The notes: generated from the letters alone by a model not told the origin. A DNA stretch of 37,177 nt from an uncultured Oscillibacter sp. (GCA_910585165.1 CAJUBX010000011.1:1-37177), one strand, 5' to 3'; shown: positions 23,553-32,200, counted from the stretch's first letter. Numbers and translations: made by a program.

Positions 23553-23981
23553 TCAGCCCCCCCATCCCGAGAGAAATTTCTTCCCCAGGTGGAACAACCG
23601 CGCCAGCTGGAGGGCCCGCTCCACCTTCTCCTGCCGGTCGCTCCGAAGATACGGCCGCAGGGCGTAAAGCAGGTTCCGGGCGTTGGAGTCCCGCTGTCCT
23701 CCCAGCTCTTGAATCAGCGGAAGCAAACGGGAGAGAAGTCCCGGGTCCACCCCGCCTCCTCCCATCAGGGAGGACAGCAGGTCTCCCCCGCCTCCCGCGG
23801 GAGGCGGGGGTGCGGAGGGCTGAGGCGGGCTCCAGCCGGAACCCGGCTGCGGCCCGGGCGGAGGCGGAGGGGCGGCGGGCTGCCCGCCGTCCCCGCCCAG
23901 GGACTGGGCCAGCTGCATAATCTGGCTCATAGCGTCCGGGTTGGACAGTATGCTGCTTAGCTTCTCGTCAAATTCCGCCAT
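23553..23981 (-). CDS. hypothetical small protein with Pro-rich linker and helical C-terminus
   Basis: Function not known. The 142-aa protein has a helical N-terminus (MAEFDEKLSSILSNPDAM then IMQLAQSLGG), a Pro/Gly linker (about 32-70), and a basic helical end (LLYALRPYLRSDRQEKVERA, then LGKKFLSG). I start at the second Met: AAGGGGGGG is 9 bases before it, while the upstream TTG sits on the ribosome site itself. The SNPDAMSQIM segment resembles the KNPAMLKSLM segment of the neighbouring 85-aa protein, so the two may share a helical module. Confidence 0.65.
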   Translation of the reverse strand: MAEFDEKLSSILSNPDAMSQIMQLAQSLGGDGGQPAAPPPPPGPQPGSGWSPPQPSAPPPPAGGGGDLLSSLMGGGGVDPGLLSRLLPLIQELGGQRDSNARNLLYALRPYLRSDRQEKVERALQLARLFHLGKKFLSGWGG

Positions 23982-24009
23982 ACGGGCCAACCCCCCCTTA
24001 TGATTTCCC

Positions 24010-24267
24010 TTACTTCTGAACGGCCTTGTTGATCCGTTCCACCAGCTCCGCCCCCTCGGGGCTTTGCATAATCTGGCTTACCATCCGGGTCATGGCCCCG
24101 GCGTCGCCCTTGGCGGCGGACTGGACCGCCTTGCGCAGGCCGGCGCCTCCGTCGTCCTGGGTCAGCATCCGCATCAGCGTCTGGCCGTCCCTGGACTGCA
24201 TCAGGGATTTCAGCATCGCCGGGTTCTTCCGGAGCTGTTCGGCCATCTGAGCCGATTTCTCATCCAT
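24010..24267 (-). CDS. hypothetical 85-aa helical protein
   Basis: Function not known. A small, soluble, mainly helical protein: MDEKSAQMAEQLRKNP, then SRDGQTLMRMLTQDDGG, then a C-terminal ESP-type helix (SPEGAELVERINKA). The start is clear: AAGGAGG lies 7 bases before the ATG. The longer in-frame extension upstream runs through the nth terminator and nth itself in another frame and is a shadow. It is the first gene of the three-gene small-protein set after the nth terminator. Confidence 0.7.
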   Translation of the reverse strand: MDEKSAQMAEQLRKNPAMLKSLMQSRDGQTLMRMLTQDDGGAGLRKAVQSAAKGDAGAMTRMVSQIMQSPEGAELVERINKAVQK

Positions 24268-24315
24268 ATCGCTTCCTCCTTTGCGGTCTTCATGGACAGT
24301 ATATGAGGCCGGGGG

Positions 24316-24347
24316 AAAAAAAGTGCCTGTGCGTTCCGCACAGGCGC
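24316..24347 (-). terminator. intrinsic terminator after nth
   Basis: Minus strand 11-bp stem GCGCCTGTGCG/CGCACAGGCAC (one mismatch at the end) with a 3-base loop and seven T residues, 10 bases after the nth stop. It separates the dxs-recN-nth unit from the small-protein trio. Confidence 0.88.
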
Positions 24348-24356
24348 TTTCGTCTT

Positions 24357-24995
24357 TTATTTCGCCGCCTTGGCCGTATCGCAGTCCTTCGCCAGGGGGC
24401 AGTCCCCGCACTTCGGGCTCCGGGCGGTACAGGTATCCCGACCAAAGAGAACCATCCGGTGGCAGAAGCTGTTGGACTCTTTGGGGGGCAGGACCTCCCG
24501 GAGCTGCCGCTCCACCTGGAGGGGGTCCTTGGACCCGTCGGTCATCCCCAGGCGTCCGGTGATGCGGATACAGTGGGTGTCGCAGACATAGGCAGGCTGG
24601 CCGTAGATATCCCCCAGAATCAAATTGGCGGTCTTCCGCCCCACGCCGGGGAGGCTGGTCAGCTCCTCCATGGTGCCCGGGACCCTGCCGCCGAACTCGT
24701 TGAGCAGCCGCCGGGCGCAGAGCACAATATCCTTGGCCTTGCCGTTGTAAAAGCCGCAAGAATGTATGTATTCCCCCACCTCCCCGGGGTCCGCTTCCGC
24801 GAAGCTCTCCAGCGTGGGAAAGCGGGCGTAGAGGGCGGGAGTCACCTGGTTTACCCGCGCGTCGGTGCATTGGGCGGAGAGCCGGACGGCAAAAAGAAGC
24901 TCGTAGTCCTTCTCATACTGCAAGGAGCACAGCCCTTCGGGATAAATGCTCTTCAGGGTCTCGATAATGCGCTTCACAGCCGCTTTAGATTTCAT
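24357..24995 (-). CDS. nth: endonuclease III (DNA glycosylase/AP lyase)
   Basis: Base-excision repair enzyme removing oxidised pyrimidines. The 212-aa protein has the helix-hairpin-helix LPGVGRKTA with catalytic K121, D139 in VCDTHCIR, and a [4Fe-4S] cluster motif C189-x6-C196-x2-C199-x5-C205. GGAGG lies 7 bases before MKSKAAVKR; the longer open frame upstream covers recN sequence in the wrong frame. It follows recN by 44 bases, placing two DNA repair genes together. Confidence 0.96.
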   Translation of the reverse strand: MKSKAAVKRIIETLKSIYPEGLCSLQYEKDYELLFAVRLSAQCTDARVNQVTPALYARFPTLESFAEADPGEVGEYIHSCGFYNGKAKDIVLCARRLLNEFGGRVPGTMEELTSLPGVGRKTANLILGDIYGQPAYVCDTHCIRITGRLGMTDGSKDPLQVERQLREVLPPKESNSFCHRMVLFGRDTCTARSPKCGDCPLAKDCDTAKAAK

Positions 24996-25039
24996 GGTAG
25001 TTCCTCCAGCAGGTCTTACAAAGCCTTTTATAATCTCTT

Positions 25040-26722
25040 TTATAAGGATGCCCGGTATGTTTCCGCCGCGTCCAGAAGCTCCCCGGCGCTGGCAAGCAGC
25101 GCGTCCGTCACCTTGGCCCCACCGGTGATCCGGGCCAGCTCCGCTTTCCGGCGTTCCCGGTCCAGAAGGACCACGTGGGTATAGGTCCGCCCCTTCTCCT
25201 CTCCCTTTTCCACGGAGAAATGGGTGTCCGCCATGGCGGCCAGCTGGGGCAGGTGGGTGACACAGAGAACCTGCTTTCTCCGGCTGACCTGGGCCAGTTT
25301 TTCCGCCACCTTCTGGGCCGCCCGGCCGGAGACGCCGGTGTCCACCTCGTCGAAGACCAAAGTGCCCACAGCCTCCTGCTCCGCCAGGACGTTTTTCAGC
25401 GCCAGCATGATGCGGGCCAGCTCGCCGCCGGAGGCGATTTTCGCGATGGGCTTTAAATCCTCCCCGGCATTGGCGGACATCAGAAAGCGCACCACGTCGC
25501 AACCGTCGGGCCCCGGGTCCCGTCCGGCGAAGTCGATGGCAAAGCGCACCCGGTTCATGTCCAGGTCCCTGAGCTCCTTTTGGATGCGGGCCTCTAGGGC
25601 CGCTGCCGCCGTTTTCCGCGCCTTCGTCAGGGCCTTTCCCGCCGTTTGGACGGCGGCTTCCGCCTTGCCCAGCTTCTTTTCCAGCAGAATCCGCGTGTCG
25701 TCCGCCGTCTCGATGGCATCCAGCTCCGCTCTGCGCTGGTCCAGATACTCCAACATCTCCTCCACGGTGGCCCCATACTTCTTTTTCAGCCGGTAGAGCT
25801 GATCCGCCCGGCTCTCCGCAGCGTCCAGCTCCTCCGGCGAGAAGTCAAAGGCCCCTCGCAAATCCCGGATAATCTCCGCCAAATCATACGCCTCGCTCCG
25901 CAGAGCCTCCAGGCGCTTGTACGCCTCCTCCAGCTCTCCGTCCAAGGTCCGCACGCCGGACAAGGCCTCCTCCGCGCCCCGGAGCTGGTTCACCGCCCCG
26001 GCGCTCTCGTCGTCGCCGGAAAGGCAGTAATCCGCGCCGGAGAGGGCGGAGAGGTATTTCTCGCCGTTGCGCAGCAGGTTCCGCCGCGCCTCCAGCTCCT
26101 CCTCCTCGCCGGGGCGGAGCTCCGCCCGCTCCAGCTCGCCGATCTGAAAGCGGAGGCTGTCCATCCGGCGGGCCTTCTCCGCCTCGTCCATCTGGAGGGC
26201 CTTGATTTGATCCCGGAGGTCCGAGAGGACGGCGTAGTCCTTCCGGTATGCCTCCAAAGGTCCTTCCGTTTTGCCGAAGCGGTCCAGGTAGGCCCCGTGG
26301 AGCTCCTCGTCCAAAAGCTGGGCCCCGTCGTGCTGTCCGTGGATGTTCAAAAGCTCTCCGCCCAGCTGGCGGAGCTGCGCCACGGTGATGGGACGGCCGT
26401 TGACCCGGCAGGCGTTCTTCCCGTCGCCGGAGATTTCCCTCTGGAGGAGCAGGGTTCCGTCCTCATCGGGAGCCAGGCCGTTTTCCCGCAGGCCCGGCAG
26501 ATCCGCCGGGACGGCGGAGAACTCCGCGCTGACAAAGGCCTTGGCCGCCCCGGTGCGGATCAGGTCCCGAGAGGTCCGTCCCCCCAGAACGGCCCCCATG
26601 GCGTCAATGACGATGGACTTGCCCGCGCCGGTCTCGCCGGTAAGGGCGTTGAAGCCCGGGCGGAACCGGATGTCCGCCTCCTCAATGACCGCGATATTCT
26701 CAATATGCAGAAGCTCCAGCAT
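25040..26722 (-). CDS. recN: DNA repair protein RecN
   Basis: SMC-like ATPase that acts early in double-strand break repair. The 560-aa protein has Walker A GETGAGKS (29-36), two long coiled-coil arms rich in E/A/L/R, the ABC signature SGGELARIML and Walker B LVFDEVDTGVSG near the C-terminus. The start MLELLHIENIAVIE is typical of the family, with GGGGGAG about 9 bases upstream. It follows the argR-linked small membrane gene, as in the argR-recN pairs of many Firmicutes. Confidence 0.96.
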   Translation of the reverse strand: MLELLHIENIAVIEEADIRFRPGFNALTGETGAGKSIVIDAMGAVLGGRTSRDLIRTGAAKAFVSAEFSAVPADLPGLRENGLAPDEDGTLLLQREISGDGKNACRVNGRPITVAQLRQLGGELLNIHGQHDGAQLLDEELHGAYLDRFGKTEGPLEAYRKDYAVLSDLRDQIKALQMDEAEKARRMDSLRFQIGELERAELRPGEEEELEARRNLLRNGEKYLSALSGADYCLSGDDESAGAVNQLRGAEEALSGVRTLDGELEEAYKRLEALRSEAYDLAEIIRDLRGAFDFSPEELDAAESRADQLYRLKKKYGATVEEMLEYLDQRRAELDAIETADDTRILLEKKLGKAEAAVQTAGKALTKARKTAAAALEARIQKELRDLDMNRVRFAIDFAGRDPGPDGCDVVRFLMSANAGEDLKPIAKIASGGELARIMLALKNVLAEQEAVGTLVFDEVDTGVSGRAAQKVAEKLAQVSRRKQVLCVTHLPQLAAMADTHFSVEKGEEKGRTYTHVVLLDRERRKAELARITGGAKVTDALLASAGELLDAAETYRASL

Positions 26723-26745
26723 AGCCCGTCTCCCCCTTTTCCGCC

Positions 26746-26919
26746 CTATTTTTTAATAACAAATACACCCAAAAGAACAAGGATCAGGCTTGGAATAATC
26801 ACGAACAGGAGAGGAAAATCGGTTCCGCTGATGCTGTTCGCCAATCGCATGCAGGCATACGCGATTGTGGCGATCAGCAGCGTAATTCCTGTCAGAATGA
26901 ACTTTTGGTTCAGCTTCAT
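26746..26919 (-). CDS. hypothetical 57-aa two-TM membrane protein
   Basis: Not recognised. MKLNQKFILTG begins a protein with two hydrophobic helices (about 8-23 and 33-53) and a KK C-terminus. AGAGGG lies 6 bases before the start; an earlier in-frame ATG overlaps argR and has no ribosome site. It is more AT-rich than its neighbours and is inserted between argR and recN, which are usually adjacent. Confidence 0.6.
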   Translation of the reverse strand: MKLNQKFILTGITLLIATIAYACMRLANSISGTDFPLLFVIIPSLILVLLGVFVIKK

Positions 26920-26933
26920 GTCTGTCCCTCTTT

Positions 26934-27383
26934 CTATAGCATGTCCTTGATATCCTGGCAAAGCAGCTCCGCCGCCTCGGTATTCCGCATCACAAGCAGA
27001 GCCGTGTCGTCCCCCGCCAGGGACCCCACAATGTCGTTCATATCCATATTGTCCAGGGCGGAGCAGGCCCCGTTGGCAAGGCCCGGCATCGTCTTTACCA
27101 CCACGATGTTCTGTGCATAGTCGATGCTAACGATGCACTCCCGGAAGATGGTCCGCAGCTTCGCCGCCACGTTCAGCGTCGTCCGGTTGCCGGAGACGGC
27201 GTATTTATAGACCCCCTGACCCACCGGCTCCTTCATCAGGTGCAGCTGCTTGATGTCCCGGGAAATCGTGGCCTGGGTGCACCGCAGCCCCCGGGCCTGG
27301 AGGCGGGTCAAAAGCTGTTCCTGGGTCTCAATGTTCTCCTGGGCGATGATCTCCAGGATCATGGCCTGACGGTCGTTTTTCAT
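26934..27383 (-). CDS. argR: arginine repressor ArgR/AhrC
   Basis: Arginine-dependent hexameric DNA-binding regulator of arginine synthesis and catabolism. The 149-aa protein has an N-terminal winged helix with the recognition helix TQATISRDIKQL (36-47), and a C-terminal oligomerisation/Arg-binding domain with GSLAGDDTALLV, where the Asp pair binds the guanidinium group. Its ATG overlaps the nadK stop (ATGA). No ARG box was identified by eye in this window. Confidence 0.95.
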   Translation of the reverse strand: MKNDRQAMILEIIAQENIETQEQLLTRLQARGLRCTQATISRDIKQLHLMKEPVGQGVYKYAVSGNRTTLNVAAKLRTIFRECIVSIDYAQNIVVVKTMPGLANGACSALDNMDMNDIVGSLAGDDTALLVMRNTEAAELLCQDIKDML

Positions 27384-28258
27384 GTGTCCATCCCTCCCGG
27401 AAGCATTTTTTGCGCGAAAATTTCACAGAAGCTCCGCTCCGTCAGCCGCACCAGCCGGGTCACGCAGCGGGAGCGGCGGATTTGAACCTTGTCGTCCGCC
27501 CGCAGGGCAAAGGCCCGGCTCTCGTCCACAAAAAGGTACACCGGCTTACGCCCGTTCCGTTCCAGCTCCACCGTCAGCGTGTGCTCGGGGCTGAGGACAT
27601 AGGAGGAAAAGCGCATGTTGTGGATGCAGATGGGACAGACCACCATGGTCTGCGCCACCGGCTCCACCACCGGACCGCCGGCGGAGAGGGAGTAGGCCGT
27701 GGACCCCGTGGGGGTAGCCACGATGACCCCGTCCCCGGCGATGTCCGCCAGGTGCCGTCCGTCGGACGAAATTTTCAAATGAATCACATGGGAGATGGGA
27801 CCTTCCCGGATAACGGCCTCGTTGAGGCCGAGATTCGTGTAAATCTGCCGTCCCTCCCGAAAGACGGACACATCCAGCATCATCCGCTGCTCCATTTCGA
27901 ACTGCCAGTCCCTGAGCTTGCGGAGCTGCTCCAGCTCGGAGGCCTCCAGCTCCGCCACGAACCCAAGGCCCCCCATGTTCACCCCCAGCACCGGCATCTT
28001 GTGAAGGGCCGCCAGCTTGGCCAGATGCAATATGGTTCCGTCCCCGCCGAAGGTGATCAGCATATCCGCTCCCCGCAGCTCCTGGGGCAGGGGCAGCACG
28101 TCGTAGTCGGCAAAGGCCCCCTCCTTCCGGTCCCGGAAGGGGGAACAGACCACCGTATGAAACCCCATTTCCCGGAGAATGGCCTCCGCCGCCCGGGTGG
28201 TCTTCATGCCCTGGTCCCGGTTGGGGTTGGGGCAAAGGATGATTTTCTTGGGATTCAT
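27380..28258 (-). CDS. nadK: NAD kinase
   Basis: Phosphorylates NAD to NADP in the cytosol. The 292-aa protein has GGDGT (71-75), the NE-type motif LNEAVI, and the glycine-rich DGVIVATPTGSTAYSLSAGGP segment split across the NAD site. Both ends overlap neighbours by ATGA (tlyA upstream, argR downstream), so tlyA-nadK-argR are translationally coupled. Confidence 0.95.
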   Translation of the reverse strand: MNPKKIILCPNPNRDQGMKTTRAAEAILREMGFHTVVCSPFRDRKEGAFADYDVLPLPQELRGADMLITFGGDGTILHLAKLAALHKMPVLGVNMGGLGFVAELEASELEQLRKLRDWQFEMEQRMMLDVSVFREGRQIYTNLGLNEAVIREGPISHVIHLKISSDGRHLADIAGDGVIVATPTGSTAYSLSAGGPVVEPVAQTMVVCPICIHNMRFSSYVLSPEHTLTVELERNGRKPVYLFVDESRAFALRADDKVQIRRSRCVTRLVRLTERSFCEIFAQKMLPGGMDT

Positions 28259-29070
28259 AGGGCGTTTTCCCCCTCTCCATGCTCCTGCAAGCAGCAGTGG
28301 GATTCCTCCACCAGGGCCTTCAAATCAAAGGTCCCCGCCGCTCCGCCGCCTTTTTGCAAAAAACCCAAATATTCGATGTTTCCCTCCGGGCCCCGGATGG
28401 GGGAATACGTCAGGCCCCGCACCGTCAGCCCCGCCTCCTTGGCGTGGTCCAAATACCGCTCCAGCACCTCCAGGTGGACGGCGGGGTCCCGGACCACGCC
28501 CTTCTTCCCCACCTTCTCCCGGCCCGCCTCAAACTGCGGCTTTACCAAGGAAACCGCCTGTCCTCCCGGCCCAAGCAGCGCCGCCAGCGGCGGCAGAATC
28601 AGCTTCAGCGAAATGAAGCTCACATCCACCGAGGCGAAGGCCAGCTCCTCCGGCACCTGCTCCCGGCTAAGATACCGGGCGTTGGTCCGCTCCAGGCAGA
28701 TCACCCGGGGATCGCTTCGGAGCTTCCAGGCCAGCTGGCCCCGGCCCACGTCCACGGCGTAAACCCTGGACGCGCCGTTTTGGAGCATGCAGTCCGTAAA
28801 GCCCCCGGTAGAGGCTCCGATATCGGCGCAGACCGCCCCCTCCAGACAGATGGGGAAGGTTTGCATCGCCTTTTCCAGCTTCAGGCCGCCCCGGCTCACA
28901 TAGGGGAGCCTGTCCCCCCGGACCTCCACTGCGGCGGCGGCGGAAACCGCCATACCGGGCTTGTCCGCCTTCCGGCCGTCTACGTACACCACGCCGCTCA
29001 TGATGACGGCCTGGGCCCTCTGACGGGTCTCCTCCAGGCCCCGCTCCACCAAAAGCAGGTCCAGCCTCAT
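28255..29070 (-). CDS. tlyA: TlyA family rRNA 2'-O-methyltransferase
   Basis: Predicted 16S/23S rRNA (cytidine-2'-O)-methyltransferase; homologs are also called hemolysin A. The 271-aa protein has an N-terminal S4 RNA-binding domain (MRLDLLLVERGLE to about 60) and an FtsJ/RrmJ-type SAM domain with DIGASTGGFTD (83-93), YAVDVG and LVKPQFE. The start is set by the S4 N-terminus and lies one base after the dxs stop codon; the longer frame upstream is a dxs shadow. dxs-tlyA-nadK-argR-recN is a widely conserved Firmicutes/Actinobacteria block. Confidence 0.94.
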   Translation of the reverse strand: MRLDLLLVERGLEETRQRAQAVIMSGVVYVDGRKADKPGMAVSAAAAVEVRGDRLPYVSRGGLKLEKAMQTFPICLEGAVCADIGASTGGFTDCMLQNGASRVYAVDVGRGQLAWKLRSDPRVICLERTNARYLSREQVPEELAFASVDVSFISLKLILPPLAALLGPGGQAVSLVKPQFEAGREKVGKKGVVRDPAVHLEVLERYLDHAKEAGLTVRGLTYSPIRGPEGNIEYLGFLQKGGGAAGTFDLKALVEESHCCLQEHGEGENAL

Positions 29071-29071
29071 C

Positions 29072-30931
29072 TTACCGCTCACTGTCCAACGCCTCCTCCA
29101 CCGCCTTGGCAACGGCGGCCGCGTCCAGCCCGAACCGCTCCTCCAGCTGAGGGACGCTGCCCTCCGGGGCAAAGGTCCGGCCCAGATTCTTCAAAATCAG
29201 CTTTTTCGGAGCCCGGCCCTCCCCGGCCAGAATGGCGGCAATCCGCTGGCCCACGCATCCCGCGCCGAAGCAGTCCTCCAGCACCAATAGGATATCCGTT
29301 TTTTCGAAAAAGCCCGCCAGCGCCGCCCCGTCCAGAGGAGCGATTTGGTTCAGCTTCAGCACTTCCGCCTGGACGCCTGTCCGCTCCAGAAGCGCCGCCG
29401 CCTCCAAAACCCGGTTCACCAGCACGCCGTAAGCCAGCAGCGTAACGTCCCGCCCCTCCCGGAGGCGGACCAGGGGCTTGTCCGAGCTGTCGCCCCGGTA
29501 GGCCCCCTCCCCGCCCCGGGGGTAGCGCACCGCCACAGGGCCGTCAAGCGCAAAGAGGGCGGTTTTCAGCATGTGCCGCAGCTCCGCAAAGCTGGCGGGG
29601 CAAAGGACGGTATAGCCCGGAATCGCCGTGAGAAACAGCGGGTCAAAGCAGCCGTGGTGGGTCTCGCCGTCGGCCCCCACCAGGCCCGCCCGGTCCACGC
29701 CCAGGACCACGTGCAGCTTTTCCAGGGCCGCGTCGTGAATGAGCATATCATAGCTTCTTTGCAGAAAGGTGGAGTACACGGCAAATACCGGCAGCAGCCC
29801 CCGGGCCGCCATGCCCGCCGCCATAGAGACGCCGTGGCCCTCGGCGATGCCCACGTCGAAAAACCGCTCCGGGAAGGTTTTGGCAAAGCCGGAAAGGCCT
29901 GTGCCGTCGGCCATGGCGGCGGTGATGGCGCAGACCCGGGAATCCTCCCGGGCAAAGTCCGCCAGGGCCTTTCCGAAAACAGAGGAAAAGCTCTCCTCCC
30001 CGGTCTTTTTCAAAAGGCCGGTCTCCGGATCGAAGGGGCCCACGCCGTGATACATGTCCGGATTCCGCTCCGCGAAGGAGCAGCCCCGGCCCTTGACGGT
30101 GTTCACATGGACCACCACCGGGCAGTCCAACTCCCGGGCCCAGCTGAGGGTATCGCAGAGCCGGGTCAGGTCGTGGCCGTCCACGGGACCTAGATAGGTA
30201 AAGCCCATATCCTCGAAAAAGGTGCTCCCGGGAAAAAGGCTCCGCTTTAAAAAGGTCTTTACCCTGTGGTTAAAGCGGTAGAGCGGATTCTTCATAGGCC
30301 GGGGGCCAAAGAGGTTCCTGTACCACTTTTTGAAATGGTAGTACCCGGGCCGGGACCGGAGCCGGGCCAGATGAGAGGGCATGGCCCCCACGTTTGGGTT
30401 GATGGACATGCCGTTGTCGTTCAAAATGACCACCAGGGGCTCGCCGGAGGCCCCGGCGTTGTTCAGTCCTTCGTAGGAAAGCCCCCCGGTGAGGGCCCCG
30501 TCGCCGATCAAGGCCAGCACGCAGTAGTCCTCCCCTTCCAAAGTCCGGGCCCGGGCCATGCCAAGGGCAACGGATACGGAATTGGAGGCGTGCCCGGCGA
30601 TGAAGGCGTCGTGGACGCTTTCATGGGGCTTGGGAAAGCCCGAGAGGCCGTCCAATTGCCGGAGGGTATCGAACCGCTCCCGGCGGCCCGTCAGAATCTT
30701 ATGGACATAACTCTGGTGGCCCACGTCGAAGACCAGCCGGTCCCGCTCCGTGTCGAAGCAGCGGTGGATGGCCACCGTCAACTCCACCGTCCCCAGGTTG
30801 GAGGCCAGGTGCCCCCCGGTTTGCGAGACGCTCTTTACAAGAAACTCCCTCAGCTCCTGGCAGAGCTGGGGGAGCTGACCCTCCGGCAGCGCCCGGACAT
30901 CGGCGGGGGAGTGGATGGAATCCAAAAGCAT
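29072..30931 (-). CDS. dxs: 1-deoxy-D-xylulose-5-phosphate synthase
   Basis: First enzyme of the MEP isoprenoid pathway: condenses pyruvate and glyceraldehyde 3-phosphate using thiamine diphosphate. The 619-aa protein has GGHLASNLG (39-47), FDVGHQSYVHK (68-78), the ThDP motif GDGALTGG (143-150) and the C-terminal transketolase domain with VDRAGLVGADG. GAGAGGAG precedes the ATG, overlapping the stop of the upstream membrane gene. The usual xseA-xseB-ispA genes are not upstream; a noncoding RNA and its partner gene are there instead. Confidence 0.96.
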   Translation of the reverse strand: MLLDSIHSPADVRALPEGQLPQLCQELREFLVKSVSQTGGHLASNLGTVELTVAIHRCFDTERDRLVFDVGHQSYVHKILTGRRERFDTLRQLDGLSGFPKPHESVHDAFIAGHASNSVSVALGMARARTLEGEDYCVLALIGDGALTGGLSYEGLNNAGASGEPLVVILNDNGMSINPNVGAMPSHLARLRSRPGYYHFKKWYRNLFGPRPMKNPLYRFNHRVKTFLKRSLFPGSTFFEDMGFTYLGPVDGHDLTRLCDTLSWARELDCPVVVHVNTVKGRGCSFAERNPDMYHGVGPFDPETGLLKKTGEESFSSVFGKALADFAREDSRVCAITAAMADGTGLSGFAKTFPERFFDVGIAEGHGVSMAAGMAARGLLPVFAVYSTFLQRSYDMLIHDAALEKLHVVLGVDRAGLVGADGETHHGCFDPLFLTAIPGYTVLCPASFAELRHMLKTALFALDGPVAVRYPRGGEGAYRGDSSDKPLVRLREGRDVTLLAYGVLVNRVLEAAALLERTGVQAEVLKLNQIAPLDGAALAGFFEKTDILLVLEDCFGAGCVGQRIAAILAGEGRAPKKLILKNLGRTFAPEGSVPQLEERFGLDAAAVAKAVEEALDSER

Positions 30932-30943
30932 ACGCTTCTCCTC

Positions 30944-31504
30944 TCAATGGCGGAACAGGTACAAAAACCGCCCGGCCCAGTAGACCACCTGGGTGCTCTT
31001 TTTCATAGCCACGGCCTTGCCCAGGGCCTTGCCGCCGATGGTCAGCCCGGAAACCAGGGCCGTGACAGCCACGGAAACCAGTACTGTCCGCAGGTTCAGC
31101 GCCCGCTGAAGCTGGGTAACAATCACCGCCCCCGTAGCGCCGCTGACAATGCCGCAGATGTCCCCCACCACGTCGTTGCAGATGCTGGAGACCCGGTCGG
31201 CGTTGCGCAGCAGCATCAAAGACTGCTTGGCCCCCTTCTCCTTATGGGAGGCCATGGCGTGAAACGGCTTTGGGTCCGCCGCCGTGACCGCCACGCCCAC
31301 GATATCAAACACGATGCCAAGGCCGATGAACAGCGCCAGCATCAAAAGAGCGGCGGCCACGCCCGCGCCCTCCAGCATCGACTCCGACGCCAGACTCAGC
31401 ACGGCAGAGAGGACCACCGCCATCAAAAAGACCGTAAGGGCCCAGCGATAGGGGGAAGGGGCCTTTCCCTTTGGCTGCTTCTTCAAAAGAACCTCCCGGA
31501 ACAC
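30944..31504 (-). CDS. oapA: OapA-like OLE RNA-associated membrane protein
   Basis: The 186-aa protein has about four membrane segments (roughly 21-40, 46-77, 105-130, 137-157), a basic N-terminus and basic loops. It carries a DxxxD motif, D111-V-V-G-D115, at the start of the third segment. OapA from Bacillus halodurans is a small multi-pass protein that binds OLE RNA and, as I recall, has a DxxxD motif; it is encoded between OLE and dxs, exactly as here. The fold also recalls DUF21/CNNM Mg2+ transporters. The start is uncertain: GTG at 31504 is the first in frame but has a poor ribosome site, while TTG at 31486 has GGGAGG 5 bases upstream. Confidence 0.82.
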   Translation of the reverse strand: MFREVLLKKQPKGKAPSPYRWALTVFLMAVVLSAVLSLASESMLEGAGVAAALLMLALFIGLGIVFDIVGVAVTAADPKPFHAMASHKEKGAKQSLMLLRNADRVSSICNDVVGDICGIVSGATGAVIVTQLQRALNLRTVLVSVAVTALVSGLTIGGKALGKAVAMKKSTQVVYWAGRFLYLFRH

Positions 31505-31549
31505 CGCCCCGGAGAGGCCTTCCGCGCCCTCCTGGGACAGCCTTATTTT

Positions 31550-32200
31550 TTTAAGCTAAGCCGGCGGCGGCAGAAAAAGTAAATCTTACGGCTTAGGTAC
31601 GGGTTGGATTTCCCCGGAGCACACCCCTCGTTGCCGATGGGGGCGGTTCCCCTTTCAGCCCTCCGGCGCGGCGTCGCCCGTCCGCGCTACCCGATTGCCA
31701 CTTAGTCCGCACTGCAATCCTTTTCCTGCCCCGTCAGGACAGCCTAGGTGATTTCCACCACAGTCCGTCCGCTTCTTTAGCCTCTTTTGCAAAACGGGTT
31801 TCAAAGGGCGATCAGGAAACCGCCCTGGCCGGGGCCGTTCCCTGTAGTTCCCTGATCCACCCGCCCCACTCAAGGCAGGCTACGGCTGCACACAGCGTTA
31901 CGGCCCCGAAAGACCGATGCACCGCATTGCAGGTTCACAATCTGTTTCGTACGCGGGCCGGAATTACCACAATGGGAGTACGTCCGCGCACAAGAACAGG
32001 TCTCCACGGAAACAGGGTCGGATAAACCATGCCATTGGAAAACGCCCTGAGTCCGCAAGCGCGCAGATTCCGCGCGCTTCCCCCCAGCACCCACCCAAAA
32101 CTGGGCGTATCAAGCAGGCACCACGGGTTTCATCGATGTGCCCTTCAGAGGATTTTTAGGCCCTCCCTAGGAAACGGCAGATCTGACTAGAATACTGCGC
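31550..32200 (-). ncRNA. OLE RNA (ornate, large, extremophilic) candidate
   Basis: About 650 bases without a plausible gene but with dense structure, its own promoter, and location directly upstream of an OapA-like gene and dxs-tlyA-nadK-argR-recN, the known OLE context. Visible helices on the minus strand include AAGCGCGC/GCGCGCTT (32057-32079), an 11-bp helix closing 31810-31857, GGTG/CACC (31747-31759) and a 3' CTAAGCCG/CGGCTTAG pairing (31556-31596). In Bacillus halodurans OLE forms a membrane-bound RNP with OapA, linked to cold, ethanol and Mg2+ stress. Identification rests on context, size and structure; I could not run a covariance model. Ends are approximate. Confidence 0.83.

Noticed and set aside
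24268..24870. N-terminal extension of the 85-aa protein through nth
   Set aside because: Runs through the nth terminator and nth coding sequence in another frame; a strong ribosome site marks the short start.
31550..32200. Short frames (about 70-84 codons) inside the noncoding stretch upstream of oapA
   Set aside because: No ribosome sites, no family resemblance, and they interrupt a region with strong RNA helices and its own promoter.
31550..32200. RNase P RNA or tmRNA as the identity of the large noncoding RNA
   Set aside because: The conserved RNase P core patterns and the tmRNA tRNA-like ends with a tag reading frame were not seen; the genomic context fits OLE instead.
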